Assembly: GCA_003024785.1 (NCBI GenBank)
Contig: PUQB01000144.1
Coordinates: 434,001-498,000, forward strand
Length of the DNA: 64,000 nt
Direction of reading: 5' to 3'
Source of the DNA: Selaginella tamariscina
Taxonomy: Eukaryota > Streptophyta > Lycopodiopsida > Selaginellales > Selaginellaceae
In this document: positions 46,890 to 57,615 of the stretch, piece after piece
Layout: each line of letters opens with the position of its first letter
How positions within the stretch are numbered: position 1 is the stretch's first letter
Notes under the pieces: generated by a model
What the model saw: the letters and a program-made list of their open reading frames with translations, nothing else
Databases searched by the model: none
Told to the model about the DNA's origin: nothing
Program-made: the position numbers and the translations under genes

Positions 46890-48843
46890 ATGGCGCTCAA
46901 CAATTCAGAAGGTAATATATCTAGAATATGCATCATTTAATTACTCATATATAACATTTATATTTACATGTTTTATATACAAACTTGTGAGTTAAATTAA
47001 TAAAGAGAGACACTATACTTCCAAGTTCTAATTGACATTTCCGTTTGTCCTGGATGACTCCTCTAGCTCCAAGGACCTTACTAAGGACGAGTTTGCATTG
47101 CACCGTGCAGGGATGGCAATTTAATGTTGGTGAAGGACTTGCTTGGAGGTGATGAGATCAAAACGAAAATACTAAAAAAGGACAGCGATGGCGACACGGT
47201 TCTTCATGTTGCCAGCACTGTCGATGTTGTTCTCAGGTTTCTTTTGAATGAGCTAGGTGATAATGCAGAAGAGGGAATTTGCCAACCGGGTGGACGTGGT
47301 TTCACAGTGCTCCATAAGGCTGTTTTAGGAAAAGATGTGGACATGCTTATGGTGTTGGTTGACTTCCTGGAGGATCGACTAGTGGATGTGATTTTCAGAG
47401 AGGACCATGACAACATGACAGTTCTACATCTTGCTGCCAAGATTGGTAATTTGAAGACTGTCGAGATCTTCCTCTCTAAATTGGGCAATGAAGCCAAACA
47501 TGAAATTCTTCGAACAGATACGTTCTCTGGTAGAACAGTTCTTCATTGGGCTGCTGAAGGTGGGGACATACAAGTTTTCAAGGGGATAATGTCTAAGCTG
47601 AGCGATGACTATGAAACGAGTGAGAAAGAACCGTTACGGTGACACAATCCTTCATACAGCTGCTGGGAAGGGTAGTGTTAGCATTGTGGAGTTTCTCTTA
47701 GAGAGACTAGGAGAGCAAGGTTCTAAAGATGCGATCCAGCAGAAAAACAGATTCATCCAAAATGTTCTTCATGTAGCTGCCTACGGAGGAAAGAAGGATG
47801 TTCTCGTAATATTGCTTGGCAACGAAGCAAAGCGTGTGATATGTGAGAAGGATGGTTATAGAGGTAACACAGTGCTTCATGCAGCTGCTGAATCTGGTCA
47901 GCTTGACATTGTGAAGGTTGTGGTGACTAAGCTAGGTCGTCAAGCACGCAATACCATCAATGAGAAAACTGAGTTCAGAGAGACAGTTCTTCATATAGCT
48001 GCTCAGCATGGGAACATTGACATGGTAAATTTAATCTTCTCGAAGTTAGGTGGACATGCCCAAGATGCAATACTTGAAGAAGACTTGCATGGTAACACAG
48101 TCCTTCGTACAGCAATTCGAGAAGGCAATGTCGATGTATTAAAGACACTCGTGGATAAGCTTGGTGACAGAGCAAAGGAAGGGATTCGTAAAAACATAAA
48201 CTAAACCAAAACCTTCTTCATGCAGCTGTACGTGGTGGCAATAGTGACATTTTTAAAAATGTTGATGCTGGAATTGGGTGCTCAAGCCGAGGATGCAATT
48301 CGACAGGCAGATGATGATGGTAACAACCCTCTTCACTTTGCTGTTATGTACGATAAGATCAACATGTTCAAGGAGATTTTAATGCAACACCCATACACCT
48401 AGCTGCTTGTCGGTGGAAGGAGGAGGACATGTTGAAAAGTTTAATGAATATTAAAGTGCAAGAATTAAAAGTATGCTTACGAAACCACACCGTTGCTTGT
48501 GAATTAAGCAACAAGTATTCGGTGGAGATTTTGCTCGATCAAAATACTGAAGGAGCTGTGAAAATTAAAGATATTATGGCACATGACGAGTTGTTCCTAG
48601 GTAACACTGTTCTTCACGCAGCTGCAATTGGAGGAGATCTTGACATTTTTAAACAACTGTTGGATGTGGCTGGTTCATCATGCAACGACATCGACAAAGT
48701 TAAAAATTGGTACGGGCAAACACCTTTGCATTTTGCTGTAGCACAAGACAACTACGAGCTGGTTCAATATTTAATTGAGGAGAAAGGTGCTAATCCAGCT
48801 CAAGAGGATAATGCAGGCAGATGTCTTACGGCTCATAAGTGAT
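46890..48843 (+). pseudogene. Ankyrin-repeat gene, copy 2, truncated before the PGG domain
   Basis: Exon 1 (46890-46911, MALNNSE) is kept. Exon 2 is gone and the exon 3 acceptor (TTCAG) is deleted. The ankyrin frame is better preserved than in copy 1: 47124-47642 has five repeats (DTVLHVAST, FTVLHKAVLG, MTVLHLAAKIG, RTVLHWAAEGG) and 47605-48204 has five more (DTILHTAAGKG, QNVLHVAAYGG, NTVLHAAAESG, ETVLHIAAQHG, NTVLRTAIREG). 48429-48842 has NTVLHAAAIGGDLDIF and QTPLHFAVAQDNYELV. Frame breaks lie near 47625, 48205, 48385 and 48480. It ends in LTAHK-stop at the chimeric junction. No membrane domain follows, so even a repaired product would be soluble. Confidence 0.8.
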
Positions 48844-48878
48844 TCCAAACACGCACACATGCACACACAGATACCCAC

Positions 48879-49085
48879 CTTTTGTGAGATCGTGGAGGTG
48901 AACTCGGCTCTCAAAGCGTCTTCTCTTTGTTGCTGCTGCTTACTTCCACGTTCACGGAGATAGTATACCGATCGACAGTAGATCGAGCCTCGGTAAGAAC
49001 AGTATCATGCTTCCGTCTCGCCTCCTCTTTTGCCGAGTCTGATTGTTCACCTGCAGCTGCTGGACGAGCTTCAGCAGCACTACAT
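48879..49085 (-). CDS. Coiled-coil exon, copy gamma, open over 69 codons
   Basis: Acceptor TGCAG at 49086 and donor AAAAG|GTGGGT at 48879. The frame is open: CSAAEARPAAAGEQSDSAKE, EARRKHDTVLTEARSTVDRY, TISVNVEVSSSNKEDALRAE, FTSTISQK. The middle (ISVNVEVSSSNK) differs from alpha (TLQERGSKQQQQR) because two compensating indels shift the frame locally, so alpha may hold the ancestral middle. Confidence 0.5.
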
Positions 49086-49432
49086 CTGCAATATATCTAT
49101 CGTGAGCAATTGTACATAATATATCTCTCGTGTATATGTTTTATACAAGTTTTGTTTATGCATAAACATATACAGAAAAAAAAGAGCACTACTACATGCA
49201 GACATACAAACGCATATAAACACACATGTACATACATACACACAACACATCACACTGACACACATATATTTTATAATAGGGATAAGCAAATGCATAAATT
49301 TGTATACACAAATGTAGTGAATGATATGCATATAGGCAAACTTATATATACGTTATCCAGCAGATACGCCCAGATTACAAATACCACAAACGCATACATA
49401 CGACATACACGTGTAAGTATGTCACCATACCT

Positions 49433-49482
49433 GCTCTGTAAGGCAGCATATTCCGACTTATGCCTCTCTTATGCTGAATAGC
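49433..49482 (-). CDS. Short coiled-coil exon (RHKSEYAALQS), copy gamma
   Basis: Same donor (AGCAG|GTATGG) and residues as 6254-6302. The 5' side runs into a (TA)n(GA)n microsatellite (49488-49557). Confidence 0.4.
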
Positions 49483-49486
49483 TCCC

Positions 49487-49561
<75 letters not shown>

Positions 49562-51363
49562 TGTGCGTGTGTGTTTAGGACTGTATATAATCTCAGCTTA
49601 AAATGCCAATTTTTCAGAAAACTTCATGTATATAATCTCATTCATCGGAGAAAGACATAATATTAATAAATGCAACCGTACACAGAATCTATGTAAGAAA
49701 TGCACACAGATTGAACATTTCTATGATTAAAATGCCGATTTTTTACATAAAACCTTAGAAAAATGCGGATTCAACATAAAACATCGATTTTGCACACGGA
49801 ACCCTTAAAAATGCCGGTTTTTCACATACAAACCTTGAAAAATGCGGATTTCTCACAGAGAACATTGAGAAATGACGATTTTTCAATACTAAATGCCGAT
49901 TTCTCGAAAAAAGTCGATTTTTCACAGAATATAATAATAAACCCACACATACTTACAATATCATGAGAAGAAAGAGTATGAAATTCGAGGCCGACCAATG
50001 TAGCGCCACGATCGTGGGAAGTATTGCAAGAGAGAGATCGACCAAAATGATACTAAATTATTTTTATGCCCTAAACACATAAAATCATTATTACATATAT
50101 TTATGTAACGGAGGATCCGTTGGACGTCGACACCACCCCCCTACGTACACAAAGTTGGTGTACGCAAATTAATTTAATTATTATGATAAAAAATAAATTA
50201 TATTTATTAATAAATAAAAGTACTAGGGTTTAGGGTTTAAGTTTATACGGTGTACAATACGTTTATTAATTTAAATATACATATTCGAGATCAAGGGCGA
50301 ATCCTACGTTAGCCTGAGCAAATCTATATGTATATAGTTCAGTCAATAAATCTACACCTGTTTCGTAATTTTTCTAATTATGCATTGTTAGAGTATTTTA
50401 TATATGTAATATATTTTATTGTATATGTGTAGGATAATAGTATATCTTCTTCTGGTTAATTCAACATCGCACGCATAAGGATTTTAGCTCACTCATGTAA
50501 AACTTATCGTACAAATGTACGTTAGAAAAAGATGGAATGTTATTAAATTTTTTATAAATAATCATAATTCAATCGATAAAATATACCTTAGAGCGATTAT
50601 CTATGCAAGATAGTTCCATTAGGTTCAAATATTATATACATTCAAGTTAACATAACTATTATAAAAAATCGTTTAAAAAAAGATTTGAACACAAGTATAT
50701 ATGTATATATAAATATTCATATGTGCTAGTATTTGTATCTTTAACTTTTGTCATTAATAGAACTATGTGGATTTTGTTTTGTTTATAAATAAAATAATGT
50801 GCGTGCGCGCGCGTGCACACGCACGTGTGCGAGAGAGACTTTCTTTAAATTATGCAACATGACTTATATCTTTTCTATATATTTGTAGGTGCATTATGTT
50901 AAGTAAAATCAACCTTAAATATTATAAATTATATATATAGGTTTAATATTATATATATATATTTGGCAACACTGTCTGTTATACTTTGTGGGTGTTTTGA
51001 AACTATTAAGAGCTCGTTTTTTTTAATCGTTTCCTACTTATAGAATAAGGTGCGTATAGATTTTCAATATGTTAGAAAGGACACTTCTGTACAGATATCA
51101 TGGATTTAAAAGTATATGTGTGTGTGGATATACTTATAATTAGTGTGTGTGTGTGTAAAGAGAGAAAGAGAGAGCTTTTTGGTTTGTAAATAAAATGATT
51201 TGAAACCCAGTTTGCTCATATATATAAGTAAAATTTCATTAAAGAATTATAGTGAAGATTACATATTTAAAAATCTTCTCTCTTCGTTCATAGACTCATT
51301 TTGGCGAATTTTCAGAAGGTTCGTAAACAGGAAAAGCGAGTGATTGTCGAAGTGCAAGTCGAA

Positions 51364-51681
51364 TTACTTCCTGCTGAGGTGCTTTGTGAAGGAGACATCT
51401 ACATAACTTATATAAGTTCTAAAACTTATAAAACAAATCATCATCTCTTGTACCTTCACGGAGGGAACACCTTGCCTGGCATGCTTGATCTCTGTCCCTA
51501 CACACTGGCAAGTCCGATCCACACACTCGTCCACTGATTTGCGAGCATGGTCTATTAACTCCCTGCAGCTCTCCTGCACGCGATCAACAATCCGAGCCAC
51601 AAACATATCCAAGAAGATGAGAAAAATGGCCACGAAATGCACACACCTGTTAACAGATGAGAAATTAGAACACAATAACAT
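51364..51681 (-). CDS. Short ORF with the IVDRVQESC helix, copy gamma
   Basis: 105-codon frame. FLIFLDMFVARIVDRVQESC, then RELIDHARKSVDECVDRTCQ and CVGTEIKHARQGVPSVKVQEM match the alpha copy with substitutions and no indel. The N-terminal hydrophobic run differs (SSVNRCVHFVAIFLIFLDMF). The retained frame is the best sign of coding function in the duplicated blocks, although in spliced form it may be an exon. Confidence 0.45.
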   Translation of the reverse strand: MLLCSNFSSVNRCVHFVAIFLIFLDMFVARIVDRVQESCRELIDHARKSVDECVDRTCQCVGTEIKHARQGVPSVKVQEMMICFISFRTYISYVDVSFTKHLSRK

Positions 51682-51806
51682 CCTTATTCCCGAGCAAAAA
51701 CCCTATCTGACATTGCAAATACAAAAAAACCTTCAATTTAGGGTTCTAGGCGTAAAACAAAGCAGTGGTTTAAGGTTATATGTAGCTTCTTGGAACCTTC
51801 CATAGT

Positions 51807-51967
51807 TGTGAGAGCTCGGAATATAGAAATGTGTATATCCATTAGTTCAGAAACCCTAACTTATATACAAGAGCGAGTGGTCCAGATTGAATCCAATCCG
51901 ACGGCTATCAAAATCCACTACGCTAATAATAGTATGTGCACATGCAGCCGTACACGTGGATCTTACA
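51807..51967 (-). repeat. 3' LTR, 161 bp
   Basis: Identical to 56512-56672. The left flank is copy gamma, cut within CCATAGT. Confidence 0.95.
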
Positions 51968-51985
51968 TCATCCCTCCTCTCGGAA
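51968..51985 (-). other. Polypurine tract
   Basis: CCGAGAGGAGGGATGA on the minus strand directly before the 3' LTR. Confidence 0.75.
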
Positions 51986-51998
51986 GGGTGTAAGTTGG

Positions 51999-53260
51999 TT
52001 AGGGTTCTCTTGTAGACGGGCCCGGATCTGGAGGAACATCAGGAGGAGGCACTGGTGGATCTGTAGGCGGCACAACTTGTTCCCGTTGCACAAAATGCTT
52101 CAACCGTTGTACATGTACAATCTCCGGAGGATCGGGTTGAATGTCGTGCCGAACCTCATAAACCTGTGGCCCTACTTGCCGTAGCACTCGATACGGTCCT
52201 TTCCACTGAGGAAGGAGACTCTTAGCTAAACCACGTACCGTAAGCTTGGGAAAACGAACCAACACCAGTTCATCAACCTTGTACTCCGTAGGAGGACGAT
52301 GATGCGAGTTGTAGCGTTGTTGTTGTCCTACTTGTACGCGGCCCAAGTGTTCTGCTGACTCCGCACGAACCAATGGAAGAATGCTCGTCAGATACCGATC
52401 CCACGACCTAGCATCAGCAGCTCGCGGTAACCGAGAAGGCAAACCCAACTCCGTTGGCAACACCGGGTCATGACCATACAAGCTTATATGGGGAAGTACC
52501 AATGGAACTTTGAACTCCAGTGACATAAGCATATCGGAGAGACGGCAGATAACCATCCCAATCTGAATGTTGAAAGTTCACATACTTCGCGATCATCCCC
52601 TTGAAGGTTCTGACGAGCCGTTCCACTAAACCATCTGTCTGAGGATGATAAGCACTTGTGAAAGTGTGGCGTATCCCTAATCGAGATGTCAAAACATGAA
52701 ATGCCTCAGCCATAAATGCGGACCATTATCCGAGAGAATTCGCTCCGGACAAGAATGCTGAAACACGACCCGATTAGGAGAAACTGACCAACAGCAGAAG
52801 CAGTCGCACTAGCAAGAGCACCAACTTCTACCCAACGAGTTAGGTAATCAGAAGCAATAATAACGTACTCGTTACCAGCAGTTGACCGCGGAAAAGGTCC
52901 CATCAAATCAAATGCCACCAATTCAAACGGACGAGAAACTGCAATTGACTCCAACCGTCCTTCCGAAGCACATGGGGGAGTATTGCGAGCTTGGCACCAC
53001 ACACAGCTACGCACATACCGAATCACATCTCCTCGCAACTCCGGCCAATAGAAAGATCTGCGCAGCTTCTCCATCACCCGACGATGTCCCATGTGCCCGC
53101 CAAGAATAGGAGAGTCATGGTAAGCATGGAGGAAGCGTGGAATGAAGATTGAAGGCACCACCAACCGCAAAGGATCATCTGGATCAGTCCCCACAAAATA
53201 AAGAAGGTCATCCTGAAGGCGATACTGTGAATGTAAATGCCTGAAAGGCAAGTCATCAGC
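51999..53260 (-). pseudogene. Gypsy integrase with GPY/F module, two or more frameshifts
   Basis: Minus strand: zinc region HAYHDSPILGGHMGHRRVME to YVRSCVWCQARNTPP (H-H-C-C), then core FELVAFDLMGPFP (first D). The second D region is shifted (SEFSRIMVRIYG corresponds to a shifted SDNG). A next frame (52468-52713) has HPQTDGLVERLVRTFKGMIA with the catalytic E. The last frame (51999-52556) has LSKSLLPQWKGPYRVLRQVG-like GPY/F residues and EIVHVQRLKHF, then a proline-rich tail. No chromodomain is seen. Confidence 0.88.
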
Positions 53261-53479
53261 AAGTGATGCAGGATTTCAAACCCATCACGAAGCCTTCGAA
53301 TCCACGGCTCAACCTTTTGAGCTTCCCGAACCTCATCCAAAGACGGCAAATCTAACTCTGCATTCTGCGGACACTGAACGTCAAGCACAGCAACTGCTGA
53401 TGGTACGGAATCTTCATCCAAAAAGTCCACTGAAGCTGGAACAACTGGTTCCTCTGGGGCAACAGAAGAGAGAGAAGGT

Positions 53480-53940
53480 GGAAGAGGAGCCCGAGAAAGA
53501 GCATCAGCATCAGCCATGGAACTCCCTGGACGATGAACAACTTCAAAGTCGTAAATTTGAAGTTTCAAGGCCCACCGAGCAGTACGCCCAATCAAATTCT
53601 TCCGCTTCAACAACGAAGTGACTGCTGCATGATCGCCTTCCAACAACGTCCGCGAACCATGCAAGTAGGCATGGAGCTTCTCAAAACCCCAAACTGCTGC
53701 TAGACACTCCTTTTCTGTCGTGGAGTAATTCACCTCTGCTGGCTGCAATGTACGGCTGATGTACGCAATGGGATGTCGTTGGCCAGGAACACTCGTACTC
53801 TCCTGCATCAATACGCCCCCGAGGCCGATGTCAGAAGCATCTACACGCAAGATGAAAGGACGGGTGTAATCCGGGTACGCCAAAACTGGAGGAGTCGTCA
53901 ACAACTCTTTGAGATCTGCAAATGCCTGCTTGCAATCCTT
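53480..53940 (-). pseudogene. Gypsy RNase H
   Basis: Minus strand: FVWSKDCKQAFADLKELLTT, RPFILRVDASDIGLGGVLMQ (first D), VNYSTTEKECLAAVWGFEKL (E), LLEGDHAAVTSLL (D) and HRPGSSMADADALSRAPLPP (last D). All four acidic positions are visible in one open frame. Confidence 0.9.
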
Positions 53941-54900
53941 AGACCAAACAAAAGAAGTCATTGACGATTTCAACAACGCGCAACGGTGCAGTACGATCTG
54001 AAAGATGATCCACAAAACGACCCAGATATTGTACCTTGCCAAGAAAGCGTTGCACATCATTCACACACTTTGGCGTAGGGAACTTCAAAACTGCAACTAG
54101 TTTGTCAGGATCGACTTGCAAACCTTCACGTGAAATGCGATAACCCAGATAAGTGGTGTCCTTTGATCCAAACACACACTTAGATGGCTTCAACTTCAAA
54201 CCAACTTCCCGCAGCCGATCCAAAACCTTACGTACATCACCGACATGCTCCTCCCATGTTCCATCCGAATGGATCAAAACATCATCGATGAAATCGGCAG
54301 TCACCTCCGGCATGTCGCAAAGAACCTCGTCCATCATACGTTGGAAAGTTGCTGGAGCATTGCTCAAACCGAAAGGCATCACCAAGAACTCGTACAGGCC
54401 AAATGGTGTCCGGAAAAGCAGTCTTGGGAATGTCCATGTCAGCCATCGGAACTTGCCAATATCCAGATGCGAGATCTAACTTGGTGAACCAACGGCTCCG
54501 CCCCAATCGATCCAAAAGGTCTGCAGTATGAGGAAGTGGGTACACATCTGAGACGGTTACCTCATTTAATGGGCGATAGTCAATGCAGAATCGAACGCTC
54601 CCATCAGGCTTCGTCACAAGGTGAGGTTCGCACGCCCAAGGACTTCGAGATTTTCGGATAACACCCTTCTCCAACATCTCTTTGACATTCGCTCGTAAGA
54701 TCTTGAGCTCCTTTGGTGACCGACGCCGAACAGGTACCTTGATTGGCCTAGCATCTCCAGTTGGAATAGGGTGGCGTGTCGCAATCTTGGCCCCAGATGA
54801 CAAGTCGAAGTTGAAAAGATCAGCATACTCCTTCTTGAGTTGATCAACAACTACAGCACGATGATCATCTGATGGATCCAGAGAAGGAAAGGAAGAGCAT
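53939..54900 (-). pseudogene. Gypsy reverse transcriptase, one frameshift
   Basis: Minus strand: VRRRSPKELKILRANVKEML, GSVRFCIDYRPLNEVTVSD, FTKLDLASGYWQVPMADMDI, then a one-base shift at about 54410, then LVMPFGLSNAPATFQRMMDE (start at 54385 as MVMPFG) and ADFIDDVLIHS, the catalytic x-x-DD box. LGYRISREGLQVDPDKL follows. Apart from the shift, all RT blocks are present. Confidence 0.9.
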
Positions 54901-54999
54901 GAAAAAATGGTTGGAAACAGGGGTGAGACAAAAGTGATGGAAGCAGAGGTGGAAGCAGATGGACGAAGTGGAATAGAAGTAAGAGGAATGGAAGAAAGA

Positions 55000-55660
55000 C
55001 GAGGGAGAGTCAAACAAGGGGGAGACTTTTCAAAGTCACACTTGGCATGATTGCGAGTTAACCAATCCATACCAAGAATAAGGTGAAAAGCTTGACTCGG
55101 CACCACCCGCAAAGATTGAAGCTCGAGCTCACGATCATCCACACGAACAACAATGTCCACTTCATCCCGCGAACAAGCATGAGTATGTCCGTTGCCGTAC
55201 AGAATGAAGACTGGTTCTGCACGACGCAAATGAAGGCTAACGTGTAGCAACAGATTGAGAAACAGAGGACAAACTTGAACCTGTATCCACCAAACTGAAA
55301 GGAAAACAGGACGTGGCGTGTGATTAAAACGAGCTTGAAAAGTGAAAACCGGATGATTTGGTGCCGAGTGAACCCCTTGATGATACTCCCGAAAGAAAGA
55401 TGGAGGGGTCACTAATTTATTCGCACGAGGACCCTCCTCTACTCGTGCGATTCGTCGTTTCCCGGAAGATCCACTGCATCACAACCTTCCACTGCAGCAG
55501 CACCAACCGGACGTTGTTGACGCCATGGCCTCCATCCTGGAAATGGGGGACGCCAATCGGGAAACCGTTGACAGCGCCGATACGTGTGTCCAACCTCATC
55601 ACACGCCCAACAACGAACTGCACGTCCACGTCCTCGTCCACGGGCCCACCTTGTGCTGGT
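55000..55660 (-). pseudogene. Gypsy CCHC knuckle and aspartic protease, frameshifted
   Basis: Minus strand, about 55580-55620: CWACDEVGHTYRRC, a perfect C-x2-C-x4-H-x4-C nucleocapsid knuckle. At about 55270-55300 the frame two off the long ORF reads SLVDTGSSLSSVSQS, the retroviral-type protease active site. The long frame then gives VDIVVRVDDRELELQSLRVV and FHLILGMDWLTRNHAKCDF, the protease C-terminus. At least two indels separate these parts. Confidence 0.85.
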
Positions 55661-55777
55661 ACACGAGCGGCAACAGCCTCAACCTCCATCGGAGCAGGTC
55701 CATCCCCAACATGAGTGGAACAAGAGCACGTGAAGGCGCAAGTGGGAGAGGTGACGACTCATATCGTTGTGCCAGCC

Positions 55778-56392
55778 TCAAAGCATCTCAAGAGTCACTG
55801 GAGCTAGTGCATGCACAAGCCCCACAAGGTCTTGACGAAGTGCTGGCCACAACATACCTAACTTGATGCGTTCCGACATGTTAGGTTCTGCACGCAGCAA
55901 AAGGCTTCGAAAGCGAACACCAAACTGCATCACCGACTCAGATGGCTCCTGACGAATACGATGCAACTGCTGAAAAGCATCATCACAGTCGTCCGCATGC
56001 CCAAATGCACGTTTGAAGATCTCTGGAAGAATATTCCAATCTCCACGAGTTGCAACGTCCAGACCATTGTACCACTGCAACGCCGTCCCTTGAAGACAAG
56101 TAGGAAACTCGCGCAAACACTGAGCACCGTCCCACGAATGATATGTGGCAACCACAATGAAGTGGTCAAACCAATGGTACACATCATCTCCAGGATTTCC
56201 GCGAAAGAAATCCGGCCGGACAGGGGTTTGCAACATGAGTAGGAGGAGTACCTGGACTGTGAATGCTGCCATCAACTGAGAATGATTGTTCAGTTGCACA
56301 CGCATGGCATCCAACAATTGCATGAGTAACTGCTCCACAGACAAGGGATTTGCCTGTTGTGGATTCATGGACGAAAAAGAGACAAAATCCAC
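55778..56392 (-). CDS. Gypsy gag (capsid), open frame
   Basis: 204 codons open, start ATG at 56392, about 100 nt after the PBS. It contains the capsid-like signature of LTR gag: FFRGNPGDDVYHWFDHFIVV, LQGTALQWYNGLDVATRGDW, FGHADDCDDAFQQLHRIRQE and PSESVMQFGVRFRSLL, then MSERIKLGMLWPALRQDL. It corresponds to the Retrotrans_gag region. A frame change separates it from the knuckle. Confidence 0.85.
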   Translation of the reverse strand: MDFVSFSSMNPQQANPLSVEQLLMQLLDAMRVQLNNHSQLMAAFTVQVLLLLMLQTPVRPDFFRGNPGDDVYHWFDHFIVVATYHSWDGAQCLREFPTCLQGTALQWYNGLDVATRGDWNILPEIFKRAFGHADDCDDAFQQLHRIRQEPSESVMQFGVRFRSLLLRAEPNMSERIKLGMLWPALRQDLVGLVHALAPVTLEML

Positions 56393-56511
56393 AAGAAAGA
56401 ATAGATCTAGACAATGGAAAAGCTAGACCTAAGAAGACAAAGAAATTGATAAAAAGACACAAATCCGAGCACTCCGTAGGGACAATTAGAGGTGCCCCTC
56501 ACCTCCACCAA

Positions 56512-56672
56512 TGTGAGAGCTCGGAATATAGAAATGTGTATATCCATTAGTTCAGAAACCCTAACTTATATACAAGAGCGAGTGGTCCAGATTGAATCCA
56601 ATCCGACGGCTATCAAAATCCACTACGCTAATAATAGTATGTGCACATGCAGCCGTACACGTGGATCTTACA
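56512..56672 (-). repeat. 5' LTR, 161 bp
   Basis: Identical to 51807-51967. The right flank is unrelated spacer followed by an ABCG gene fragment. Confidence 0.95.
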
Positions 56673-56764
56673 TGCCGAACTTAGTTTGAATCGGTCAATT
56701 CTCTGCGTCGTGAATTCCAACTTTGACTGTAGTTTGAGATACGGCTGAGTGTGGAAAATCTCAA

Positions 56765-57318
56765 GTGCTCGAGATGGATGTTGCTTGGAAGAATTTGAGC
56801 GTGTCTACAAGCAAGCAAGGGACGAGTTATACTTTAAAAGATGTCTGGATATGCTCAATCTGGGCGATCATGGGTCCTTCTGGTTTTGGCAAGTCCACCT
56901 TGCTTGATTCGCTTGCAGGTACAGTTTTTGGAACTCAAGTTCTTTGCATACTATGTTACAGTCTATGTAACCATGCTCTCTCTCTCTCTGCATTATCAAT
57001 GAATCAATATATCTTATAACAACAGGTAGATTGTCAAAGAATGCCACTCGACAAGTGTTTATGTGAATGGGTACTTACAAGCAAGTCTAAGGCATGGAAT
57101 TGCGGTAAGAATATATAATCCTCGGTTGTAGAGTGACTAGAGTCAACTTAGTTTTAAAATCTATGCAGGCATATGTAACACAACAGGATACACTCATAGG
57201 AACGCTTACTGTGTTGGAAACAATGTGTTACTTAGCAAATCTCCTCCTTCCTCGCAGTTATTCACATAAAGAGAAGATGGAGGTGGTTGATGATGTGATA
57301 TATGAGATGGGTTTGGAA
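56765..57318 (+). pseudogene. ABCG (WBC-type) half-transporter, 5' fragment cut by a copia LTR
   Basis: Exon 1 reads MDVAWKNLSVSTSKQG and IMGPSGFGKSTLLDSLAG (Walker A GPSGFGKST) and ends at the GTACAG donor near 56920. The next exon (about 57026-57103) reads GRLSKNATRQV, then after a one-base shift YVNGYLQASLRHGIA. The third (from 57169) reads AYVTQQDTLIGTLTVLETMC with the Q-loop (Q-Q-D), then LLLPRSYSHKEKMEVVDDVI and YEMGLE. It stops where the copia LTR starts. ABCG half-transporters export lipids, hormones and wax precursors across the plasma membrane; substrate unknown here. The ABC signature, Walker B and the membrane domain are absent. Confidence 0.8.
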
Positions 57319-57501
57319 TGTTGAGATATCCAGCGTGGAGTCCAAGTTGGAAGAACAGTTATATATAGTTTAGGCCATATATACTTATGGAGAACTACTA
57401 TATATAGTTATAAAGAAAACTATAAAATAATATTCAGAAATACAAAAACATAGGTTAGTTGATATTCGGCTCGGCTCGTGCTTTAACACATTTTCACAAC
57501 A
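57319..57501 (+). repeat. Ty1/copia 5' LTR, 183 bp
   Basis: It starts TGTTGAGATATCC exactly where ABCG homology ends and finishes ACAACA just before a PBS. The 3' LTR is not found in the window. Confidence 0.75.
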
Positions 57502-57514
57502 TGGTATCAGAACC
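57502..57514 (+). other. Primer binding site (initiator Met tRNA) of the copia fragment
   Basis: TGGTATCAGAACC directly after the LTR. Confidence 0.88.
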
Positions 57515-57615
57515 AAGAACAACAGCAATTCAAGGGTCATAGGAAGCAGCAATTGCAGTTCGTGGAACATTATATCCTTAAGAATAGTTAGTCAGTGACA
57601 GACATACTTGAGAAC

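Larger units (their letters stand above)
44970..48843. repeat. Duplicated ankyrin locus, copy 2
   Basis: Counterpart of 34376-39135. It ends abruptly after GTGATTC at 48843, where copy gamma of the coiled-coil block begins. Confidence 0.88.
48846..51806. repeat. Segmental duplication copy gamma
   Basis: Nearly identical to alpha 5697-8433, including microsatellites, spacer and the terminal CTTCCATAGT. Compared with alpha it has about 60 extra bases near 50910-50970. It is bounded on the left by the ankyrin truncation and on the right by the gypsy LTR. Confidence 0.88.
51807..56672 (-). mobile_element. Ty3/gypsy LTR retrotransposon with identical 161-bp LTRs
   Basis: 4866 bp. LTRs 51807-51967 and 56512-56672 are identical over 161 bp (TG...CA). 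A purine tract GAGAGGAGGGATGA (minus) adjoins the 3' LTR at 51968, and TGG begins one base inside the 5' LTR as expected for a PBS (tRNA not identified). Domain order gag, CCHC, protease, RT, RNase H, integrase is Ty3/gypsy. No 5-bp target duplication: ATAGT on the left, TGCCG on the right. Several frameshifts break the polyprotein. Confidence 0.93.
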
